Part shown: piece after piece, positions 56,364 through 64,000 of the stretch
Layout: every line of letters starts with the position of its first letter
How positions within the stretch are numbered: position 1 is the stretch's first letter
Source of the DNA: Scolanthus callimorphus
Taxonomy: Eukaryota > Cnidaria > Anthozoa > Actiniaria > Edwardsiidae
Direction: 5' to 3'
NCBI GenBank assembly: GCA_033964015.1
Contig: CM066923.1
Location: forward strand, 22,945,086 to 23,009,085
DNA length: 64,000 nt
The notes under the pieces: generated by a model
The model's database searches: none
What the model saw: the letters and a program-made list of their open reading frames with translations, nothing else
Told to the model about the DNA's origin: nothing
Translations under genes and position numbers: made by a program

Positions 56364-57315
56364 TCTGCATTTTATTACCTCGTTGGCAGTTCTAACCGGG
56401 ATCATGGCTACGTTTGGAAACATTCTAGTTCTCGTCGCCATCTTAAAGACTCAAAATCTCCAACAAGTCTCCATGTATTTCATCGGGTCTTTGGCCGTTG
56501 CAGACACCACTGTTGGGGTTTTGACAGTGCCAATTTATACCTCAGGAACTCTGACCAGGCCTTTGCTTCTAGAAAACGACACTTTTGAGATGTTCCTGGA
56601 CTTTTTTATCTTGCAGACAGTGATGGCTTCGTCCTTCAGTCTTGTAACAGTGAGCTATGATCGCTATGTAGCTATAACCAAGCCCTATCGCTACGTGACT
56701 TTGATGACAAGCCGAAAATGCTTTACAGCAATTGGAGTTGTTTGGGCTTCGTCGACTGCCTTAGCCGCTTGTAGCTTTGCACTAACCGACTACCGCACAA
56801 GACCGAAACTCTATCTGGCGATAGTAGTGGTGGCATTTATTGTTCCATTCGGGGCGATTGCATTCATGTACTACCAGATCCTGAACGAAGCTAAAAAACA
56901 TGTAACTCAGATCCATTTCCAGAATCAAGCTGTTACGATAAATCCAATTGAAAAAAATGAAGGTCAAGAAATTAATAGAACTGATGAAGAAACTAAAGAA
57001 AGTGGAGAAATTGATAATGAACGAAACACAAGAGCAGCAAGTGCACAGAAAAAAACTTTTCTAGTAAACACAAAAGGTTCGATTACTGTTGCGATTATAG
57101 TCAGTGTGTTTGCAGTTTGTTGGCTTCCCAACTTAGTTATAGGGGTTTTTCATGTTGTAGAGTCGGAACGAGATGTCTGCGAAGCGGAGCGGATGGAGCA
57201 GATTTGGCTAATAACCTTGCCCTGTGCTTTTCTTAATTCCGCCTTGAATCCCTTCATTTATGCCATAAGGTACAAACATTTTCGAGCCGCATTCAGGAAC
57301 GTTCTGAAAATTTAA
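56302..57315 (+). CDS. Class A (rhodopsin-like) G-protein-coupled receptor
   Basis: A complete intronless 337-residue receptor of the plasma membrane. It has a short N-terminus with an Asn-Ala-Thr glycosylation site at residue 2 and TM1 with GN (Asn40). TM2 has LAVAD (Asp68). TM3 ends in DRY (120-122). TM4 has Trp148 and TM5 Pro182. A polar, Glu-rich third intracellular loop spans about 195-255. TM6 has CWLP (273-276), TM7 has NPFIY (316-320), and the basic tail is short. The position corresponding to 3.32 is Ile, so amine binding through the usual Asp is unlikely. The conserved Cys at the top of TM3 is absent and the second extracellular loop is very short, a pattern of melanocortin/adenosine-cluster (MECA) receptors. 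The ligand is unknown. The ATG context AAAAATG is acceptable. Confidence 0.92.
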   Translation: MNATTKHGCRWDEDFLISHYNLHFITSLAVLTGIMATFGNILVLVAILKTQNLQQVSMYFIGSLAVADTTVGVLTVPIYTSGTLTRPLLLENDTFEMFLDFFILQTVMASSFSLVTVSYDRYVAITKPYRYVTLMTSRKCFTAIGVVWASSTALAACSFALTDYRTRPKLYLAIVVVAFIVPFGAIAFMYYQILNEAKKHVTQIHFQNQAVTINPIEKNEGQEINRTDEETKESGEIDNERNTRAASAQKKTFLVNTKGSITVAIIVSVFAVCWLPNLVIGVFHVVESERDVCEAERMEQIWLITLPCAFLNSALNPFIYAIRYKHFRAAFRNVLKI

Positions 57316-58060
57316 TTGCATTTTAATACAACTCTACCAAGTCTTTCGGCGTAAAAAAAAGAACACTTCTGAAAAGGAATCTGAGCCTGAAAATAGCAAA
57401 GCAAGACAAACATACGGTTTGGATGTAAAAATATAACGAAATATTGTAGCTCAGGTGCAGAACAGCATTCTATCATTTTTACTGTTATGGAAAAATTGAT
57501 CCTCTCGCATATTATCCGACTTTTTCAAATGTTACACCATAGTTGTTACATACATAATAATCCGCTAAAACAATGACACCTCTGATCCTCAATGTTTGCC
57601 GATGGCGGAATTTTCAGTTTTCAGATAGAAATTACTGCAAATTTATATCGATACAAGAGAATATTCTCTAAAGCGGAGTTCAACACATTTCAAGATTTCA
57701 TATACAAAACTCAACGGTGGCTTTACGAACTCTCTGTACATATTTTAGATTGTATAATTCAGTTTCAGTATTAGAGTGTTGTGGTTAATGTTTAAGTAAA
57801 TAGGCTGCAGATAGAGTGAACTATACAATGTTGTCATTTATTTCAATACATCTTAAGTATGCAAGATGAGTCAATCATGAAACTCAGCCTCAAGTTTTGT
57901 GGTGAGGTTTTAAAATTGTTTGATTAACAAGTATGTATTTTGTGGCATTTAATTATCCGAACGTACTTTTTAATTATCCGAATGTACTATTATTTAGTAT
58001 TATATATTGGATTAAACTCTCTCTCTCTACAATTATAAATCAGAAATGAATGTGAATAAA
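57316..58060 (+). other. Probable 3' untranslated region of the GPCR gene
   Basis: AT-rich and without a convincing ORF (the 60-codon frame at 57592 has no features). AATAAA at 58055-58060 is the first clear poly(A) hexamer after the stop. Confidence 0.4.
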
Positions 58061-58863
58061 AGACAGCATATTTGTGTACCGTTTCTATTTAGTTTTAACG
58101 AGGTTAAATAGAACGCAACACAGGATAGGCGTTGTAGTTTTTCGATAAAACACAAGCCCCTCTACGTATCGTAGGGCAAAATAACAATTTCATTTAAGGT
58201 AATTCCCCTGAAATAAAACTTGTCGTAGAATTTTTTTCTTAATTTGTCTATTTACTATTTAGTATATAAGGAATGAAAATAAAAAATAAAAAGAGGGGGT
58301 GCCCATGCTCGTTTAGAAACTGTGATGGCGCAAACATACCCCATTTTTAGTGCCTGAGGGCTATTTTGTGAAGGAATACGTGAAACAAGAAAATTGTGAT
58401 AAAACGCTCACTAATGAAGCAATCCAGTTCGCTTGCAAGTTTGAACAGAACTGTTGGATGCTTCACTACCTAGGACGAACATTGGAATGTTTAATTTTCT
58501 ATGTGTGTTGACGCTACTCTCGAAAATGTGCAAAAACGTGCGCACCGCTCGTGATAATTTAAGAGTCTTTGGTGTCTCATTTTGGGGCTTTTTATGACGA
58601 TAGCTCAAAAACTTGTCGTGGAAATTTCTTTAAACTTTTTTTTATAACAGGGGAATGATAGTTTTATCAAAATGGTAAAATAAAAAATGGGGGTGCCCAA
58701 TCTTGTTTTCGCGCAATATCCCAAAAAGCGACTTTTTCTTGGTGTTTCTCGCTCAATTGGGGATATTTAGCTTGCGCGCGCGCGCTCGATTGCGTCATTT
58801 TCGAACGAATTGATCGCGCGTCCATGCGCAGAACAGCGTGCGCCGTGCAAAACAGGGAATAAC
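58061..58863. other. Gene-free stretch
   Basis: AAATAAAAA followed by GGGGGTGCCCA occurs twice (near 58280 and 58680), with TTTTCGCGCAAT after the second. A CGCGCGCGCGC run lies near 58774. Confidence 0.45.
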
Positions 58864-59185
58864 CTTAAGCAATAAAAGTACTTTCCGCGTGCTCTCTGCT
58901 TTCTTACAAACACGAGGGGGATGTTGGGAGAACTGATCAAAACTTGAAAGACACGAGCCGAAGGCGAGTGTCTTTCAAGTTTTATCAGTTCGACCAACAT
59001 TCCCCGAGTGTTTGTAAGGAACCAGAGAGCACGCAGAAAGTATTTTTATTGCTTTTAGAAAATAACATACACACGCGCGACAGCGTTGCGTGACAATCGT
59101 GTTTCTCAAGGTCTCTTACAAACACGCTTTTTAACCAATCAGAATGCTCACATTCACAATACAACATAGGTGTTATTTCTAATAA
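58864..59185. mobile_element. Hairpin repeat with AGCAATAAAARTACTTTC arms, copy 2 (inverted)
   Basis: Inverse of 54475-54770, with a better preserved central palindrome (AACTTGAAAGACAC and GTGTCTTTCAAGTT). Confidence 0.8.
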
Positions 59186-59655
59186 ACATTGCCCCATGGT
59201 CCTCAAAACCATGTATCATGAACCATGTACAAAGGCAATCATCCCTTTAAATGCGTTTAGTAGTATCTAGTCATTTCTAAGCATGTATAGAGCAAAAAAT
59301 AATGTCTTGGATGCAGCCCCTTTAGAACAGGTTCGGCTAGTACAAAGGATATACTATACAAATTTCAGACCAAGGGATGCGGACGATTCTAAAGGTTACC
59401 AGAAATAGGATAAAAGGGGTGTGGCTAGCACCCTAATCAAACTCCACCCACCTAACCCCGGATCCGCCCCGTGTTGTTGAACTCATTTCTAATTTGTGCC
59501 AGGAAAAGGATCGAGAAGGAAGAATTGTAAAATTGCCAGCTGAGTAAAGAAGAAGAATTTTTCCCGGCCAGTGCAAGTTATCAAAATTCCACAAGACCCT
59601 AAAGAGAAAATTAAAACGTAAAGATTTGCAGAGTGGATATCTCCGGATATCTTTA
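59186..59655. other. Gene-free stretch
   Basis: No gene or clear repeat terminus found. Confidence 0.4.
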
Positions 59656-59658
59656 AGA

Positions 59659-59822
59659 TTTAGACTGTACGATTTTCGCCTACAACCATCGCATGCGACA
59701 CGCTTGCTCGTAAGCGCATGTCGTAGAGGAGTTGTAGGGCTGATTTGACTTTGCAATTCGAGTCGTATACTGATGCGAGCATGTCGCATGCGATGGTTGT
59801 AGGCGAAAATCGTAGTCTAAAT
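59659..59822. mobile_element. Hairpin MITE with TTTAGACT..CGATTTTCGCC ends
   Basis: CGATTTTCGCCTACAACCAT continuing to CGCATGCGACA, with its complement 60 bp further on. About 164 bp, noncoding. Confidence 0.8.
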
Positions 59823-59840
59823 CGACAATATAATCAGTGT

Positions 59841-60023
59841 TATTATTCGGCACATCGATGCACTGCCCAAATATGGTCATTGGAACGCCAATAGCTGTCT
59901 CCTGTACATGACAGCTATCCTGCGATATCCGTCTCTGAGGAAAATATGATGTTTTGAGCTCGTAAATAATACACAAAAGTATTTTTTTCGGGGGGTTTTG
60001 TGCTATCGATGTGCTGAATAATA
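59841..60023. mobile_element. MITE, TTATTATTC(A/G)GCACATCGATG family (complete)
   Basis: Both ends preserved, CATCGATGTGCTGAATAATAA at the right. About 95 percent similar by eye to 5404-5580. The long frame through it is a by-product. Confidence 0.85.
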
Positions 60024-60024
60024 A

Positions 60025-60140
60025 AACCATTATCCTGCTCGATTTTGCAGAATATCGTCTGATTTTAGCCAACTCGGGACTTCGTCCCTCGTCGGCTAAG
60101 TATCGGACGATATTCTGCGCAATCTCGCAGGATAATGGTT
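60025..60140. mobile_element. Small hairpin, AACCATTATCCTGC ends
   Basis: AACCATTATCCTGC and GCAGGATAATGGTT with inner CAGAATATCGTC and GACGATATTCTG. Adjacent to the previous MITE. Confidence 0.8.
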
Positions 60141-60184
60141 AATTATCGTGTTATCCCTAGCAAAATATCTAGCTCGGACAGTTT

Positions 60185-60322
60185 AGTAAATAGAGGATAT
60201 TACATGGCCGCGCGGAGATACGAATTTTATCTTCGAGTAGTGCGCGCTCACTCGTGAGATAAATTTTTAACACGAGAAGATTAAATTCGTATCTCCAAGC
60301 GGTCATGTAATGTTCTGTTTAT
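60185..60322. mobile_element. Hairpin, TAAATAGAGGATATTACATG ends
   Basis: TAAATAGAGGATATTACATG and CATGTAATGTTCTGTTTA bound the arms, with GGAGATACGAATTT and AAATTCGTATCTCC inside. It abuts the next hairpin. Confidence 0.75.
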
Positions 60323-60508
60323 TATATAAACATCAATGAAATACCAAATTCCAATTTTATTTGAGTTAAGCTTAAAAATAGAGCATTCAGCAAAGGCAAG
60401 TGTGATATTTTCACATGTGAAAATAACATGATATTTTCACGTGTGAAGATATCAAGTTTTCGCGCGGGAGATCACCTGGTATTTCATTGGTGTTATATAA
60501 TAAAACAA
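60323..60508. mobile_element. Hairpin, TATATAAACATCAATGAAATACC ends
   Basis: ATATAAACATCAATGAAATA and GGTATTTCATTGGTGTTATA bound a segment with repeated GATATTTTCACRTGTGAA palindromes. Confidence 0.75.
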
Positions 60509-61055
60509 TAAATCTTTCAAGGAAATTTCCTATCGCTTTCCAAACATTGGAAAAAGAATAAATTTAAAGAACACCGTGGTTCCGTGGGGCCTCCCTTTTC
60601 CTGGTCTCTTTGCTTAAAGCAGCTGTTTTATATTAACGCCCCATAATCACGTATTTGTCCATTAGAAGCCCTCGCCGTAAAGAGGGAGAGAGAAATATTA
60701 AGTACTGTAGCCAGAAAAATCTCGATTTGTAGGGGCTTAGCTCGCAAAGGGATTCCAAAAGTTTGCAAAGGATTTCCCGAAGCACGCAAAGGGTTTGGGA
60801 TATGAGTCACAAGGATTCTGAAATCTATCTCTATTCTCGCCAAGCATTATTGAAGACCATATGACACGAAATCAATGTTTAGCCCCTACAAAATTACTAT
60901 TACTAAAAACGTTTTAAAGTTTAATGTTTTGAGTTTGCTATTCGAATTTGACACCCTTGAACTCTTTGATGATGCGTATCAAATGTCCGATTTCAGTGAC
61001 GTCAACTTGTCAATAGCGAGAGAAGCAAAATTAGAATCTCGCTCTCAAATCTATT
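60509..61055. other. Gene-free stretch
   Basis: GCAAAGGGATT, GCAAAGGATTTCC and GCAAAGGGTTT are irregular direct repeats at about 60734-60791. No supported gene. Confidence 0.4.
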
Positions 61056-61056
61056 G

Positions 61057-61207
61057 TACATTAAGCAATTATTGTGATCTCCAGAATAAACAATGTCGAG
61101 ACAGGTGGAATCAGGTGAGGCCGTGAGGCCGAGCCTGATTCCACTTGGCGAGATATTGTTTATTCTGGAGATCACAAAAACCGAATTCAATAATTGTTTT
61201 ATTATAC
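61057..61207. mobile_element. Hairpin around GTGATCTCCAGAATAAACAA
   Basis: GTGATCTCCAGAATAAACAA and TTGTTTATTCTGGAGATCAC, with CTGATTCCAC-type pairs inside. About 150 bp. Confidence 0.75.
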
Positions 61208-61317
61208 ATTGATTCAGTAGAAATACTTTTATTTCTGTCAAGCAACTTATTTTACACAAGCGCCTTGTTGAAGAAGTAGGGAAAGCGCTTTAGTCCCATG
61301 ATGCATTGCGCGCGTAT

Positions 61318-61366
61318 CAAGAATCAGCTAGCTGATTCTTGAAGAATCAGCATGCTGATTCTTGAA
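61318..61366. repeat. Tandem palindromes AAGAATCAGC..GCTGATTCTT
   Basis: Two consecutive 24-bp perfect palindromes differing only at the centre (TAGCTA and ATGCAT type). Confidence 0.85.
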
Positions 61367-61438
61367 GACCCTCAAAGTGCGTGATTCCCAAAGTAAAGCG
61401 CGCGCTCTTAGCCAATCAGAATCGATATAGCGAGTACA

Positions 61439-61672
61439 ATGTATAATAAATTAAAATATCAGCACAACATGGTTACTTCATGGACTGAATCTCTTGAAAA
61501 AGAGTCACAAGGCAAAGAGACCTTGACTAAAAGACTCGGAGGGTTATTTTTGTCGCGCAAAACAGAAACTTATCGATGCTCTACATGTAACTTTTCGCGG
61601 CTTCTAATCATAATGTTCAAGCATGTTCAAGAATACCAAAAATTGATTTCTTGTCATCTGCTCTTTAATTAG
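61439..61672 (+). CDS. Hypothetical 77-codon ORF with a zinc-finger-like segment
   Basis: Contains YRCSTCNFSRLLIIMFKHVQ, which has the CxxC and a His spaced roughly as in C2H2 fingers, but the final His is not clear. It overlaps a minus-strand exon-like frame on the opposite strand. Probably chance or a fragment; I cannot assign a function. Confidence 0.2.
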   Translation: MYNKLKYQHNMVTSWTESLEKESQGKETLTKRLGGLFLSRKTETYRCSTCNFSRLLIIMFKHVQEYQKLISCHLLFN

Positions 61673-62012
61673 AGTATTGCATTCTTCTTCTTTTTCGTAA
61701 CAGCTGAAAAGGGCTACATAGCTTTTAAGTTCAAGTTCTAGACTTTGTTGAAAGCTATTTAACGAACGAATCATTGCTTTGTTTTGAATAAATTCAGGAA
61801 GTGGAAGCTGAAAGCTATGCTTTTTAAGAAAGACTGTATTTTAGAGTATTGCATTCTTCTTCTTTTTCGTAACAGCTGAAAGGGCTACATAGCTTTTAAG
61901 TTCAAGTTCTAGACTTTGTTGAAAGCTATTTAACGAACGAATCATTGCTTTGTTTTGAATAAATTCAGGAAGTGGAAGCTGAACGCTTTGTGCTTCATTG
62001 CTGTGCTCACAA
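61671..62012. repeat. 172-bp tandem duplication
   Basis: AGAGTATTGCATTCTTCTTC at 61671 and again at 61843, each followed by nearly identical sequence up to AGTGGAAGCTGAA. The second copy lacks one A (GAAAGGG for GAAAAGGG). On the minus strand both copies read LPLPEFIQNKAMIRSLNSF after a TTTCAG or GTTCAG acceptor-like site, so this may be an exon duplication; only the left copy reads on to EEECNTL and further. Confidence 0.85.
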
Positions 62013-62152
62013 GAATGAAAGCAGCAATACATATGAACTCAATATTCCACTCTAAGAGGATACCCTTCATATCTTTTGACTTGTAAAACTTCAAATGTTC
62101 TTTCCTAATAAAAAGGGACGAGATGGATTGCTTTAGTAATGACTATTACTAG

Positions 62153-63117
62153 TATATAGCCTTTTCAAGAAACGTTGTCGGTGCCCAAGAGAAAAGAGAA
62201 AAGACCAAAGAGTAGACCGAAAGTGATCATGGGACTGCGAGGTGATTTGTAGAGCAATAAGTGGGCACGAACAGTGAATATCTATCTTTTTAAATATCAC
62301 AGACGTAATAGAATATATTTCAAAAAATTTATGTCCCTGGTTTTACTTTTGATAAGCAGATTTTGATTTTCCCCGCTACCAAAAATGTGTTTGAGAAAAA
62401 AAAGCTCGTTTCCAAATGCGTGCTCTAATTATTTCTCCGACCAAAATTTATGTTGGTACGTGCTTAGAGAGCCTTTACCTCAGAGGATTCAAAATATTTC
62501 GCTACGGTTCTCTCAACAGTTCTCTCGTGTAGAAAGCCCCGAAAAAACGAAGCGATATCATTCGCCAACGAAGGTCTTCACTGTACGGCGCAGGCATGAT
62601 TTGTCTCTGAAACTGTATTTTGTGTACAGCAATAAAGCAATTTGCACGCGGTTTGGGGGGGGGGGGGGGGGGGGGGGGGTACTCCCAAAACTTTTATACG
62701 GGGATGCTCGGCCCAGATTCTGGACCCTTACCCTTCTTTATACCAATTTCAGAGCAAAAAAGGTACCCCTTTCTTATACCAAAGCCGAAAAAGGTACCCC
62801 TTTCTTATACCAAGCCTTGCCCAGCCTAATTACTATATTGTTTAGTGGATATGCGCTGAAATGTAAGGAGATAGAATAAAACAAAAGCAATGTTGTGTGT
62901 GAAATTATATTTCTATTTCTGTAACTGTAACTACGACGAGAAAACTTAAATTAAACTGTGAAGACACTAAACGAGTTTTCAAAAGTTTTCGTTCTATCCG
63001 GCTGCTATAGTTTATTTATCGTTATTCTTTCTTTGCCCAGAGCGCCTTTCGGTCTTCTATTTGGTCTTTTCTCTTTTCTCTTGGGCACCGACAATGTTTC
63101 TTGAAAAGGCTATATAT
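62153..63117. mobile_element. TIR element with TATATAGCCTTTTCAAGAAAC ends
   Basis: TATATAGCCTTTTCAAGAAA and complement, with GTCGGTGCCCAAGAGAAAAG inside the arms. About 965 bp. Interior features: a G run at 62655-62680 and a 30-bp duplication AAAAAGGTACCCCTTTCTTA (62757-62815). The 164-codon frame at 62385 crosses the G run and is not credible. Confidence 0.75.
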
Positions 63118-63196
63118 CAGACTGAGAAATGTTTTCCACGCTAATTGCTCGCGTTTTTAAACAAGAAGCGTTCGACCTGCCTGACACGTTGACTAT

Positions 63197-63455
63197 TACC
63201 GCGCGACTATATGGTCAACCGGGCCATTTTGCAAAAAGTTAGCCAACAGAAAGAGAGTATAGAACAAATGATCTTGACTTTCTTGAAATCTCAGACATCG
63301 AAATATTCGCTGTTCTCTAAAAATTGTGAAAATTATGAGCAGAAATAACTTCAAAACACTTTAGACTCATCGTGAGACGTATTGCAGGTAAAATATCTCT
63401 GAACTGAATGAGGAACGTTTTACGGGATGGCCCGGTTGATGTAGTCGCACAGTAA
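63197..63455. mobile_element. MITE with TTACYGYGCGACTA ends
   Basis: TTACCGCGCGACTATATGGT and its diverged complement ATGTAGTCGCACAGTAA, with AACCGGGCCAT in both arms. About 259 bp. Confidence 0.7.
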
Positions 63456-63529
63456 ATTTTCACTGGTCCACGGAGCAGAAAAAACTGGAAAATGCAGCTG
63501 CCGGGGGTGGAACTCCATATGTTTTGTTC

Positions 63530-63685
63530 GGGGATGAAGTAAGTAAGTAAAGTAAGTAAGTAAGTAAAAGCTTTATTTAACGGTAGAACCTTCAGGTAGA
63601 GACTATAATAATACTCGAGAAATCTATTTACAAATATACAAAGGAAAAAAAAAAGAAAATACTACAAATATATAAATATATAATA

Positions 63686-63734
<49 letters not shown>

Positions 63735-64000
63735 CTGCTTTTCAAGGATGCCGTGTCACTTAGAGGCCGTGCGTGACCCGTCTTTAAATTTTGTTAGCGA
63801 TGGAGATCGCCTCAATTCAACTGGTAAATCATTCCACAGTGCCGCTCCACTGTAACTACAGCTTCGTTTGCCATACTCAGTACGAGGGAGAGGCACCGTT
63901 ACTGTTTTCAGAATTCCTTAAATTATAACAAGAATTGTCTCGCCAGGAGAATTTGGAAGTGAGATAGCTCGGAGTAAGGTTATTGAGTGTTTTGTACATA
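63530..64000 (-). pseudogene. Non-LTR retrotransposon 3' end (RT C-terminus), leaves window
   Basis: Read on the minus strand from the window edge: MYKTLNNLTPSYLTSKFSW, DNSCYNLRNSEN, a frameshift near 63900, then PLPRTEYGKRSCSYSGAALW and NDLPVELRRSPSLTKFK to a stop near 63760. This is the typical C-terminal end of CR1/L2/Jockey-like LINE polyproteins. An AT-rich 3' tail includes (AAT)n at 63687-63731 and (AAGT)n at 63538-63567, the latter fitting a LINE tail. The rest lies beyond 64000. Confidence 0.8.

Noticed and set aside
62385..62879. 164-codon frame
   Set aside because: It reads through a long G run and a 30-bp duplication inside a TIR element; no domain and unstable length.

Overview
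This is eukaryotic, animal-type DNA. The best fit is an anthozoan cnidarian (coral or sea anemone). The grounds are an intronless rhodopsin-class GPCR, an intron-containing GH18 chitinase-like gene, a Penelope-like retroelement with a GIY-YIG domain, a relic of a protein family I associate with cnidarian genomes, and a very dense load of hairpin-type DNA transposons. The taxon is judged from memory of such families, not from a search. There is no bacterial or viral gene organisation.

Host genes are few. (1) 5316-6198 (+): two phase-1 exons of a small predicted secreted peptide I do not recognise. (2) 32532-34262 (+): the GH18 domain of a chitinase-like protein, with a spliced C-terminal exon, a degenerate catalytic motif and one frameshift. 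(3) 56302-57315 (+): a complete 337-residue class A GPCR. Weak candidates are a minus-strand 83-codon ORF beside a CRE site (3894-4191) and overlapping exon-like frames at 61439-62032.

The rest is mobile and repetitive DNA. From the left: a 12-bp minisatellite (1-575); a zone of TA-flanked and 9-bp-flanked hairpin MITEs (765-7460); a TTA-flanked Harbinger-type MITE (7905-8404); and a 3.58-kb foldback element (8502-12083). Next come a predicted 12.7-kb composite element (14597-27336, 9-bp target duplication), a 3.7-kb foldback element (27659-31395, 8-bp duplication), and several TIR elements around the chitinase-like gene. Then follow a LINE relic (36185-36690), a 2.4-kb 20-bp satellite (37440-39875), nested foldbacks (40077-41992), and a second 3.58-kb foldback copy in the opposite orientation (46751-50325, 10-bp duplication). 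The right third (51612-63455) is a mosaic of small MITEs around the GPCR, and a LINE 3' end runs off the right edge (63530-64000, minus).

The 12.7-kb interval contains a frameshifted relic of a multi-copy protein family, which is interrupted by a 1.36-kb TIR element with a 6-bp duplication. It also contains a 2.25-kb palindrome of two head-to-head Penelope-like copies.

The most striking theme is that four unrelated-looking transposon families have terminal or subterminal inverted repeats built from short tandem repeats. Three of them carry exact 8-, 9- or 10-bp target duplications, as expected for MULE/Foldback-type elements. Two of these share the terminal motif GGGTGTC and sit 322 bp apart. 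No transposase for them is visible here.
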